64,000 nucleotides of DNA from Cherax quadricarinatus (Eukaryota; Arthropoda; Malacostraca; Decapoda; Parastacidae). A program made the translations under genes and the position numbers. The stretch is from the NCBI RefSeq assembly GCF_038502225.1, contig NC_091292.1, forward strand, positions 51,309,444-51,373,443, in the 5' to 3' direction. Of the stretch, positions 23,601-38,600 are shown piece by piece. How positions within the stretch are numbered: the first letter of the stretch is position 1; each line of letters starts with the position of its first letter. Under the pieces are notes generated by a model that saw only the letters and a program-made list of their open reading frames with translations, did not search any database and was not told the DNA's origin.

Positions 23601-26600
23601 CCATACTAGCCTGATCCATGATACTAGCCTATTGATCCATGACACTAGCCTGATCCATGATACTAGTCTGCTGGTCCATGATACTAGCCTGATGGGTCAT
23701 AACACTAACCTGATGGTCCATGATACTAGCCGGATGATCCATGATACTAGCCTGATGATCCATGACACGCCTGATTATCCATGATACTAGCCTGATGATC
23801 AATGATACGAGCCTGATGATCCATGACACTAGCCTGATGATCCATGACACTAGTCTGATGATCCATGACACTAGCCTGATGATCCATGATACTAGCCTGA
23901 TCCATGATATTATCCTGATGATCCATGACACTAGCCTGATGATCCATGACACTAGCCTGATGATCAATGATACTAGCCTGATGTTCCATGATACCAGCCT
24001 GAAGATCCATGATACTAGCCTGATGATCCATGACACTAGCCTGATGATCCATGATACTAGCCTGATCCATATTATCCAGATGATCCACGATACTAGCCTG
24101 ATGATTCATGACACTAGCCTGATGATCAATGATACTAGTATGATGTTCCGTGATACGAGCCTAATGATCCATGATACTAGCCTGATGATCGATGCCACTA
24201 GCCTGATGATCCATAACACTAGAATGATGATGCATGATACTAGCCTGTTGATCCATACTAGCCTGATCCATGATACTAGCCTATTGATCCATGACATTAG
24301 CCTGATCCATGATACTATCCTGGTGGTCCATGATACTAGCCTGATGGGTCATGACACTAACCTGATGGTACATGATACTAGCCTGATCATCCATGATACT
24401 AGCCTGATGATCCATGACACGCCTGATTATCAATGATACTAGCCTGATGATCCATGATACGAGCCTGATGATCCATGACACTAGCCTGATGATCCATGAC
24501 ACTAGCCTGATGATCCATGACACTAGCCTGATGATCCATGATACTAGCCTGATCCATGATATTATCCTGATGATCCATGATACTAGCCTGATGATCCATG
24601 ACACTAGCCTGATGATCAATGATACTAGCCTGATGTTCCATGATACCAGCCTGAAGATCCATGATACTAGCCTGATGATCCATGACACTAGCCTGATGAT
24701 CCATGATACTAGCCTGATCCATACTAGCCTGATGATTCATGATACTAGCCTGATGATCCATGACACTAGCCTGATGATCCATGACAATAGGCTGATGATC
24801 CATGACACTAGCCTGATGATCCATGATACTAGCATGATCCATGATATTATCCTGATGATCCATGATACTAGCCTGATGATCTATGACACTAGCCTGATGA
24901 TCAATGATACTAGCCTGATGTTCCATGATACCAGCCTGAAGATCCATGATACTAGCCTGATGATCCATGACACTAGCCTGATGATCCATCATACTAGCCT
25001 GATCCAAATTATCCTGATGATCCACGACACTAGCCTGATGATCCATGACACTAGTCTGATGATCCATGACACTAGCCTGATGATCAATGATACTAGTATG
25101 ATGTTCCATGATACGAGCCTAATGATCCATGATACTAGCCTGATGATCCATGATACTAGCCTGATCCATGATATTATCCTGATGATCCATGATACTAGCC
25201 TGATGATCCATGATACTAGCCTGATGATCAATGATACTAGCCTGATGTTCCATGATACCAGCGTGAAGATCCATGATACTAGCCTGATGATCCATGACAC
25301 TAGCCTGATGATCCATGATACTAGCCTGATCCATAATATCCTGATGATCCAGGATACTAGCCTGATGATCCATGACACTAGCCTGATGATCAATGATACT
25401 AGTATGATGTTCCATGATACGAGCCTAATGATCCAGGATACTAGCCTGATGATCCATGACACTAGCCTGATGATCCATGACGCTAGCCTGATGATCCATC
25501 ACACTAGCCTGATGATCCATGACACTAGCCTGATGATCCATGATAATAGCCTGATCCATAATATCCTGATGATCCAGGATACTAGCCTGATGATCCATGA
25601 CACTAGCCTGATGATCAATGATACTAGTATGATGTTCCATGATACGAGCCTAATGATCCATGATACTAGCATGATGATCCCTGACGATAGCCTGATGATC
25701 CATCACACTAGCGTGATGATCCATGACACTAGAATGATGATCCATGATACTAGCCTGTTGATCCATACTATCCTGATCCATGATACTAGCCTATTGATCC
25801 ATGACACTAGCCTGATCCATGATACTAGTCTGATGGTCCATGATACTAGCCTGATGGGTCATAACACTAACCTGATGGTCCATGATACTAGCCGGATGAT
25901 CCATGATACTAGCCTGATGATCCATGACACGCCTGATTATCCATGATACTAGCCTGATGATCAATGATACGAGCCTGATGATCCATGACACTAGCCTGAT
26001 GATCCATGACACTAGTCTGATGATCCATGACACTAGCCTGATGATCCATGATACTAGCCTGATCCATGATATTATCCTGATGATCCATGACACTAGCCTG
26101 ATGATCGATGACACTAGCCTGATGATCAATGATACTAGCCTGATGTTCCATGATACCAGCCTGAAGATCCATGATACTAGCCTGATGATCCATGACACTA
26201 GCCTGATGATCCATGATACTAGCCTGATCCATATTATCCAGATGATCCACGATACTAGCCTGATGATTCATGACACTAGCCTGATGATCAATGATACTAG
26301 TATGATGTTCCGTGATACGAGCCTAATGATCCATGATACTAGCCTGATGATCGATGCCACTAGCCTGATGATCCATGACACTAGCCTGATGATCCATGAC
26401 ACTAGAATGATGATGCATGATACTAGCCTGTTGATCCATACTAGCCTGATCCATGATACTAGCCTATTGATCCATGACACTAGCCTGATCCATGATACTA
26501 TCCTGATGGTCCATGATACTAGCCTGATGGGTCATGACACTAACCTGATGGTACATGATACTAGCCTGATCATCCATGATACTAGCCTGATGATCCATGA

Positions 26601-29600
26601 CACGCCTGATTATCAATGATACTAGCCTGATGATCCATGATACTAGCCTGATGATCCGTGACACTAGCCTGATGATCCATGATACTAGCCTGATCCATAC
26701 TAGCCTGATGATTCATGATACTAGCCTGATGATCCATGACACTAGCCTGATGATCCATGACAATAGGCTGATGATCCATGACACTAGCCTGATGATCCAT
26801 GATACTAGCATGATCCATGATATTATCCTGATGATCCATGATACTAGCCTGATGATCTATGATAGCCTGATGATCACTAGCCTGATGTTCCATGATACCA
26901 GCCTGATCCATGATACTAGCCTGATGATCCATGACACTAGCCTGATGATCCATCATACTAGATCCACCTGATGATCCACGACACTGCCTGATGATCCATG
27001 ACACTAGTCTGATGATCCATGACCCTAGCCTGATGATCAATGATACTAGTATGATGTTCCATGATACGAGCCTAATGATCCATGATACCCATGATACTAG
27101 CCTGATCCATGATATTATCCTGATGAACCATGATACTAGCCTGATGATCCATGATACTAGCCTGATGATCAATGATACTAGCCTGATGTTCCATGATACC
27201 AGCGTGAAGATCCATGATACTAGCCTGATGATCCATGACACTAGCCTGATGATCCATGATACTAGCCTGATCCATAATATCCTGATGATCCAGGATACTA
27301 GCCTGATGATCCATGACACTAGCCTGATGATCAATGATACTAGTATGATGTTCCATGATACGAGCCTAATGATCCAGGATACTAGCCTGATGATCCATGA
27401 CACTAGCCTGATGATCCATGACGCTAGCCTGATGATCCATCACACTAGCCTGATGATCCATGACACTAGCCTGATGATCCATGATAATAGCCTGATCCAT
27501 AATATCCTGATGATCCAGGATACTAGCCTGATGATCCATGACACTAGCCTGATGATCAATGATACTAGTATGATGTTCCATGATACGAGCCTAATGATCC
27601 ATGATACTAGCATGATGATCCCTGACGCTAGCCTGATGATCCATCACACTAGCCTGATGATCCATGACACTAGAATGATGATCCATGATACTAGCCTGTT
27701 GATCCATACTAGCCTGATCCATGATACTAGCCTATTGATCCATGACACTAGCCTGATCCATGATACTAGTCTGATGGTCCATGATACTAGCCTGATGGGT
27801 CATGACACTAACCTGATGGTCCATGATACTAGCCGGATGATCCATGATACTAGCCTGATGATCCATGACACGCCTGATTTTCCATGATACTAGCCTGATG
27901 ATCCATGATACGAGCCTGATGATCCATGACACTAGCCTGATGATCCATGACACTAGTCTGATGATCCATGACACTAGCCTGATGATCCATGATACTAGCC
28001 TGATCCATGATATTATCCTGATGATCCATGACACTAGCCTGATGATCGATGACACTAGCCTGATGATCAATGATACTAGCCTGATGTTCCATGATACCAG
28101 CCTGAAGATCCATGATACTAGCCTGATGATCCATGACACTAGCCTGATGATCCATGATACTAGCCTGATCCATATTATCCAGATGATCCACGATACTAGC
28201 CTGATGATTCATGACACCAGCCTGATGATCAATGATACTTGTATGATGTTCCATGATACGAGCCTAATGATCCATGATACTAGCCTGATGATCGATGACA
28301 CTAGCCTGATGATCCATGACACTAGCCTGATGATCCATGACACTAGAATGATGATCCATGATACTAGCCTGTTGATCCATACTAGCCTGATCCATGATAC
28401 TAGCCTATTGATCCATGACACTAGCCTGATCCATGATACTATCCTGATGGTCCATGATACTAGCCTGATGGGTCATGACACTAACCTGATGGTACATGAT
28501 ACTAGCCTGATCATCCATGATACTAGCCTGATGATCCATGACACGCCTGATTATCCATGATACTAGCCTGATGATCCATGATACGAGCCTGATGATCCAT
28601 GACACTAGCCTGATGATCCATGACACTAGCCTGATGATCCATGACACTAGCCTGATGATCCATGATACTAGCCTGATCCATGATATTATCCTGATGATCC
28701 ATGATACTAGCCTGATGATCCATGACACTAGCCTGATGATCAATGATACTAGCCTGATGTTCCATGATACCAGCCTGAAGATCCATGATACTAGCCTGAT
28801 GATCCGTGACACTAGCCTGATGATCCATGATACTAGCCTGATCCATACTAGCCTGATGATTCATGATACTAGCCTGATGATCCATGACACTAGCCTGATG
28901 ATCCATGACACTAGACTGATGATCCATGACACTAGCCTGATGATCCATGATACTAGCCTGATCCATGATATTATCCTGATGATCCGTGATACTAGCCTGA
29001 TGATCTATGACACTAGCCTGATGATCAATGATACTAGCCTGATGTTCCATGATACCAGCCTGAAGATCCATGATACTAGCCTGATGATCCATGACACTAG
29101 CCTGATGATCCATCATACTAGCCTGATCCAAATTATCCTGATGATCCACGACACTAGCCTGATGATCCATGACACTAGCCTGATGATCCATGACACTAGT
29201 CTGATGATCCATGACACTAGCCTGATGATCAATGATACTAGTATGATGTTCCATGATACGAGCCTAATGATCCATGATACTAGCCTGATGATCCATGATA
29301 CTAGCCTGATCATCAATGATACTAGCCTGATGATCCATGATACTAGACTGATGATCCATGACACTAGCCTGATGATCCATGGCACTAGTCTGATGATCCA
29401 TGACACTAACCTGATGATCAATGATACTAGTATGATGTTCCATGATACGAGCCTAATGATCCATGATACTAGCCTGATGATCCATGATACTAGCCTGATC
29501 ATCAATGATACTAGCCTGATGATCCATGATACTAGACTGATGATCCATGATACTAGCCTGATCTATGACACTAGCTGATGATCCATGATACTGGCCTGAT

Positions 29601-32600
29601 GGTCCATGATACTAGCCTGATGACCCATGATACTAGCCAGATGATCCATGATACTAGCCTGATGATCTATGCCACTAGCCTGATGATCCATGACACTAGC
29701 CTGATGATCCATGACACTAGCCTGATGATCCATGAGACTAGCCTGATGATCCATGATACTAGCCTGATGATCCATGATACTAGCCTGATAATCCATGATA
29801 CTAGCCTGATGATCCATGATACTAGCCTGATGATCCATGATAGTAGCCTAATGATACATGACACTAGCCTGATGATCCATGACACTAGCCTGATGACCCA
29901 TGACACTAGCCTGATGATCCATGACACTAGCCTGATGATCCATGACACTAGCCTGATGATCCTTGATACTAGCCTGATGATCCATGACACTAGCCTGATG
30001 ATCCATGATACTAGCCTGATCCATGATATTATCCTGATGATCCACGATACTAGCCTGATGATCCATGACACTAGCCTGACGATCCATGATACTAGCCTGA
30101 TGATCCATACTAGCCTGATGATTCATGATACTAGCCTGATGATCCTTGATACTAGCCTGATGATCCATGACACTAGCCTGATGATCCATGATACTAGCCT
30201 GATACATATTATCCTGATGATCCACGATACTAGCTTGATGATCCATGACACTAGCCTGACGATCCATGATACTAGCCTGATGATCCATACTAGCCTGATG
30301 ATTCATGATACTAGCCTGATGATCCATGACACTAGCCTGATGATCCATGACACTAGCCTGATGATCCATGATACTAGCCTGATCCATGATATTATCCTGA
30401 TGATCCATGATACTAGCCTGATGATCCATGACACTAGCCTGATGATCAATGATACTAGCCTGATGTTCCATGATACCAGCCTGAAGATCCATGATACTAG
30501 CCTGATGATCCATGACACTAGCCTGATGATCCATGATACTAGCCTGATCCATAATATCCTGATGATCCACGATACTAGCCTGATGATCCATGACACTAGC
30601 CTGATGATCAATGATACTAGTATGATATTCCATGATACGAGCCTAATGATCCATGATACTAGCCTAATGATCCATGACACTAGCCTGATGATCCATGACG
30701 CTAGCCAGATGATCCATGACACTAGCCTGATGATCCATGACACTAGAATGATGATCCATGATACTAGCCTATTGATCCATGACACTAGCCTGATCCATGA
30801 TACTATCCTGATGGTCCATGATACTAGCCTGATGGGTCATGACACTAACCTGATGGTACATGATACTAGCCTGATGATCCATGATACTAGCCTGATGATC
30901 CATGACACGCCTGATTATCCATGATACTAGCCTGATGATCCATGATACGAGCCTGATGATCCATGACACTAGCCTGATGATCCATGACACTAGCCTGATG
31001 ATCCATGACACTAGCCTGATGATCCATGATACTAGCCTGATCCATGATATTATCCTGATGATCCATGATACTAGCCTGATGATCCATGACACTAGCCTGA
31101 TGATCAATGATACTAGCCTGATGTTCCATGATACCAGCCTGAAGATCCATGATACTAGCCTGATGATCCATGACACTAGCCTGATGATCCATGATACTAG
31201 CCTGATCCATACTAGCCTGATGATTCATGATACTAGCCTGATGATCCATGACACTAGCCTGATGATCCATGACACTAGCCTGATGATCCATGACACTAGC
31301 CTGATGATCCATGATACTAGCCTGATGCATGATATTATCCTGATGATCCATGATACTAGCCTGATGATCTATGACACTAGCCTGAAGATCAATGATACTA
31401 GCCTGATGTTCCATGATACCCGCCGGAAGATCCATGATACTAGCCTGATGATCCATGACACTAGCCTGATTATCCATGATACTAGCCTGATCCATATTAT
31501 CCTGATGATCCACGATACTAGCCTGATGATCCATGACACTAGCCTGATGATCAATGATACAAGCCTGATCCATGATATTATCCTGATCAACGATACTAGC
31601 CTGATGATCAATGATACTAGTATGATGTTCCATGATACGAGCCTAATGATCCTTGATACTAGCCTGATGATCCATGATACTAGCCTGATGATCAATGATA
31701 CTAGCCTGAAGATCCATGATACTAGACGGATGATCCATGATACTAGCCTGATCTATGACACTAACCTGATGATCCATGATACTAGCCTGATGATCCATGA
31801 TACTAGCCTGATGACCCATGATACTAGCCTGATGATCCATGATACTAGCCTGATGATCTATGACACTAGCCTGATGATCCATGATACTAGCCTGATGATC
31901 CATGATACTAGCCTGATGATCCATGATACTAGCCTGAGGATCCATGATACTAGCCTGATGATCCATAATACTTGCCTGATGATCCATGACACTAGCCTAA
32001 TGATACATGACACTAGCCTGATGATCCATGACACTAGCCTGATGATCCATAACACTAGCCTGATGATCCATGACACTAGCTTGATGATCCATGACACTAG
32101 ACTGATGATCCTTGATACTAGCCTGATGATCCATGACACTAGCCTGATGATCCATGATACTAGCCTGATCCATGATATTATCCTGATGATCCACGATACT
32201 AGCCTGATGATCCATGACACTAGCCTGACGATCCATGATACTAGCCTGATGATCCATACTAGCCTGATGATTCATGATACTAGTCTGATGATCCTTGATA
32301 CTAGGCTGATGATCCATGACACTAGCCTGATGATCCATGACACTAGCCTGATCCATGATATCCTGATGATCCACGATACTATCTTGATGATCCATGACAC
32401 TAGCCTGACGATCCATGCTATTAGACTGATGATCCATACTAGCCTGATGATTCATGATACTAGCCTGATGATCCATGACACTAGCCTGATGATCCATGAC
32501 ACTAGCCTGATGATCCATGATACTAGCCTGATCCATGATATTATCCTGATGATCCATGATACTAGCCTGATGATCCATGATACTAGCCTGATGATCAATG

Positions 32601-35600
32601 ATACTAGCCTGATGTTCCATGATACCAGCCTGAAGATCCATGATACTAGCCTGATGATCCATGACACTAGCCTGATGATCCATGATACTAGCCTGATCCA
32701 TAATATCCTGATGATCCACGATACTAGCCTGATGATCCATGACACTAGCCTGATGATCAATGATACTAGTATGATGTTCCATGATACGAGCCTAATGATC
32801 CATGATACTAGCCTGATGATCCATGACACTAGCCTGATGATCCATGACGCTAGCCTGATGATCCATGACACTAGCCTGATGATCCATGACACTAGAATGA
32901 TGATCCATGATACTAGCCTGTTGATCCATACTAGCCTGATCCATGATACTAGCCTATTGATCCATGACACTAGCCTGATCCATGATACTAGTCTGATGGT
33001 CTATGATACTAGCCTGATGGGTCATGACACTAACCTGATGGTCCATGATACTAGCCAAATGATCCATGATACTAGCCTGATGATCCATGACACTAGTCTG
33101 ATGATCCATGACACTAGCCTGATGATCCATGACACTAGCCTGATGATCCATGATACTAGCCTGATCCATGATATTATCCTGATGATCCATGATACTAGCC
33201 TGATGATCCATGACACTAGCCTGATGATCAATGATACTAGCGTGATGTTCCATGATACCAGCCTGAAGATCCATGATACTAGCCTGATGATCCATGACAC
33301 TAGCCTGATGATCCAAGATACTAGCCTGATCCATACAAGCCTGATGATTAATGATACTAGCCTGATGATCCATGACACTAGCCAGATGATCCATGACACT
33401 AGCCTGATGATCCATGACACTAACCTGATGATCCATGATACTAGCCTGATGATCCATGATACTAGCCTAATTATACATGACACTAGCCTGATGATCCATG
33501 ACACTAGCCTGATGACCCATGACACTAGCCTGATGATCCATGACACTAGCCTGATCATCCATGACACAAGCCTGATGATCCTTGATACTAGCCTGATGAT
33601 CCATGACACTAGCCTGATGATCCATGATACTAGCCTGATCCAAGATATTATCCTGATGATCCTCGATACTAGCCTGATGATCCATGACACTAGCCTGACG
33701 ATCCATGATACTAGCCTGATGATCCATACTAGCCTGATGATTCATGATACTAGCCTGATGATCCTTCATACTAGCCTGATCCATGATATTATCGTGATGA
33801 TCCACGATACTAGCCTGATGATCCATGACACTAGCCTGACGATCCATGATACTAGCCTGATGATCCATACTAGCCTGATGTTTCATGATACTAGCCTGAT
33901 GATCCATGACACTAGCCTGACGATCCATGATACTAGCCTCATGATCCATACTAGCCTGATGTTTCATGATACTAGCCTGATGATCCATGACACTAGCCTG
34001 ATGATCCATGACACTAGCCTGATGATCCATGATACTAGCCTGATCCATGATATTATCCTGATGATCCATGATACTAGCCTGATGATCCATGACACTAGCC
34101 TGATGATCAATGATACTAGCCTGATGTTCCATGATACCAGCCTGAAGATCCATGATACTAGCCTGATGATCCATGACACTAGCCTGATGATCCATGATAC
34201 TAGCCTGATCCATATTATCCTGATGATCCACGATACTAGCCTGATGATCCATGACACTAGCCTGATGATCAATGATACTAGTATGATGTTCCATGATAAG
34301 AGCCTAATGATCCATGATACTAACCTGATGATCCAGGACAATAGCCTGATGATCCATGACGCTAGCCTGATGTTCCATGATACCAGCCTGAAGATCCATC
34401 ATACTAGCCTGATGATCCATGACACTAGCATGATGATCCATGATACTAGGTTGATCCATTCTAGCCTGAGGATTCATGATACTAGCCTGATGATCCATGA
34501 CACTAGCCTAATGATCCAAGACACTAGCCTGATGATCCATGACACTAGCCTGATGATCCATGATACTAGCCTGATGATCTATGACACTAGCCTGAAGATC
34601 AATGATACTAGCCTGATGTTCCATGATACCAGCCGGAAGATCCATGGTACTAGCCTGATGATCCATGACACTAGCCTGATGATCCATGATACTCGCCTGA
34701 TCCATATTATCCTGATGATTAATGATACTAGCCTGATGATCCATGACACTAGCCAGATGATCCATGACACTAGCCTGATGATCCATGGCACTAGTCTGAT
34801 GATCCATGATACTAGCCTGATGATCCATGATACTAGCCTAATGATACATGACACTAGCCTGATGATCTATGACACTAGCCTGATCCATGACACTAGCCTG
34901 ATGATCCATGACACTATCCTGATGATCCATGACACTAGCCTGATGATCCTTGATACTAGCCTGATGATCCATGACACTAGCCTGATGATCCATGATACTA
35001 GCCTGATCCAAGATATTATCCTGATGATCCTCGATACTAGCCTGATGATCCATGACACTAGCCTGACGATCCATGATACTAGCCTGATGATCCATACTAG
35101 CCTGATGTTTCATGATACTAGCCTGATGATCCATGACACTAGCCTGATGATCCATGACACTAGCCTGATGATCCATGATACTAGCCTGATCCATGATATT
35201 ATCCTGATGATCCATGATACTAGCCTGATCCATGACACTAGCCTGATGATCAATGATACTAGCCTGATGTTTCATGATGCCAGCCTGAAGATCCATAATA
35301 CTAGCCTGATGATCCATGACACTAGCCTGATGATCCATGATACTAGCCTGATCCATATTTTCCTGATGATCCACGATACTAGCCTGATGATCCATGACAC
35401 TAGCCTGATGATCAATGATACTAGTATGATGTTCCATGATATGAGCCTAATGATCCATGATACTAACCTGATGATCCAGGACAATAGCCTGATGATCCAT
35501 GACGCTAGCCTGATGATCCATGACACTAGCCTGATGATCCATGACACTAGCCTGATGATCCATGATACTAGCCTGATCCATATTATCCTTTTGATCCACG

Positions 35601-38600
35601 ATACTAGCCTGATGATCCATGACACTAGCCTGATGAACAATGATACTAGTATGAAGTTCCATGATACGAGCCTAATGATCCATGATACTAACCTGATGAT
35701 CCAGGACACTAGCCTGATGATCCATGACTCTAGCCTGATGATCCATGACACTAGAATGATGATCCATGATACTAGCCTGTTGATCCATACTAGCCTGATC
35801 CATGATACTAGCCTATTGATCCATGACACTAGCCTGATCCATGATACTAGCCTGATGGTCCATGATACTAGCCTGATGGGTCATGACACTAACCTGATGG
35901 TCAATGATACTAGCCTGATGATCCATGATACTAGCCTGATGATCCATGACACGCCTGATTATCCCTGATACTTGCCTGATCCATGATATTATCCTGATGA
36001 TCCACGATACTAGCCTGATGATCCATGACACTAGCCTGACGATCCATGATACTAGCCTGATGATATATACTAGCCTGATGATTCATGATACTAGCCTGAT
36101 GATCCTTGATACTAGCCTGATGATCCATGACACTAGCCTGATGATCCATGATACTAGCCTGATCCATGATATTATCCTGATGATCCACGATACTAGCTTG
36201 ATGATCCATGACACTAGCCTGACGATCCATGATACTAGTCTGATGATCCATACTAGCCTGATGATTCATGATACTATCCTGATGATCCATGACACTAGCC
36301 TGATCTTCCTTGACACTAGCCTGATCATCCATGATACTAGCCTGATCCATGATATTATCCTGATGATCCATGATACTAGCCAGATGATCCATGACACTAG
36401 CCTGATGATCAATGATACTAGCCTGATGTTCCATGATACCAGCCTGAAGATCCATGATACTAGCCTGATGATCCATGACACTAGCCTGATGAATCATGAT
36501 ACTAGCCTGACCCATATTATCCTGATGATCCACGATACTAGCCTGATGATCCATGACACTAGCCTGATGATCAATGATACTAGTATGATGTTCCATGATA
36601 CGAGCCTAATGATCCATGATACTAGCCTGATGATCCATTACACTAGCCTGATGATCCATGACGCAAGCCTGATGATCCATGGCACTTGCCTGATGATCCA
36701 TGACACTAGAATGATGATCCATGATACTAGCCTGTTGATCCATACTAGCCTGATCCATGATACAAGCTTATTGATCCATGATACAAGCTTATTGATCCAT
36801 GACACTAGCCTGATCCATGATACTAGTCTGATGGTCCATGATACTAGCCTGATGGGTCATGACACTAACCTGATGGTCCATGATACTAGCCTGATGATCC
36901 ATGATACTAGCCTGATGATCCATGACACTAGCCTGATGATCCATGACACTAGCCTGATGATCCATGATACTAGCCTGATAAATGATATTATCCTGATTAT
37001 CCATGATACTAGCCTGGTGATCGATGACACTAGCCTGATGATCAATGATACTAGCCTGATGTTCCATGATACCAGCCTGAAGATCCATGATACTAGCCTG
37101 ATGATCCAAGACACAAGCCTGATGATCCATGATACTAGCCTGATCCATACTAGCCTGATGATTAATAATACTAGCCTGATGATCCATGACACTAGCCTGA
37201 TGATCCATGACATTAGCCTGATGATCCATGACACTAGCCTGATGATCCATGACACTAGCCTGATTATCCATGATACTAGCCTGATGATCCATGATACTAG
37301 CCTAATGATACATGACACTAGCCAGATGATCCATGACACTAGCCTGATGATCCATAACACTAGCCTGGTGATCCATGACATTAGCCTGATGATCCATGAC
37401 ACTAGCCTGATGATCCTTGATACTAGCCTGATGATCCATGACACTAGCCTGATGATCCATGATACTAGCATGATCCATATTATCCTGATGATCCACGACA
37501 CTAGCCTCATGATCAATGACACTAGCCTGATGATCAATGATACTAGCCTGATGGGTCATGACACTAACCTGATGGTTCATGATACTAGCCTGATCATCCA
37601 TGACACGCCTGATTATCCATGATACTAGCCTGATGATCCATGATACGAGCCTGATGATCCATGACACTAGCCTGATGATCCATGACACTAGCCTGATGAT
37701 CCATGATACTAGCCTGATCCATGATATTATTCTGATGATCCATGATACTTGCCTGATGATCCATGACACTAGCCTGATGATCAATGATACTAGCCTGATG
37801 TTCCATGATACCAGCCTGAAGATCCATGATACTAGCCTGATGATCCATGACACTCTCCTGATGATCCCTGATACTAGTCTCATCCATACTAGCCTGATGA
37901 TTAATGATACTAGCCTGATGATCCATGATACTAGCCTGATGATCCAAACAAGCCTGATGATCCATGATACTAGCCTATTGATACATGACACTTGCCTGAT
38001 GATCCATGACACTAGCCTGATGATCCATGACACTAGGCTGATGATCCATGACACTAGTCTGATGATCCATGACACTAGCCTGATGATCCTTGATACTAGC
38101 CTCATGATCCATGACACTAGCCTGATGATCCATGACACTAGCCTGATCCATGATATTATCCTGATGATCCACGATACTAGCCTGATGATCCATGACACTA
38201 GCCTGATGATCCATGAAGCTAGCCTGATGATCCATGACACTTGCCTGATGATCCATGACACTAGAATGATCCATGATACGAGCCTGTTGATCCATACTAG
38301 CCTGATCCATGATACAAGCCTAATGATCCATGACACTAGCCTGATCCATGACACTAGTCTGATGGTCCATGATACTAGCCTGATGGGTCATGACACTAAC
38401 CTGATGGTCCATGATACTAGCCTGATGATCCATGACACGCCTGATTATCCATGATACTAGCCTGATGATCCATGATACGAGCCTGATGATCCATGACACT
38501 AGCCTGATGATCCATGACACTAGCCTGATGATCCATGATACTAGCCTGATCCATGATATTATTCTGATGATCCATGATACTTGCCTGATGATCCATGACA

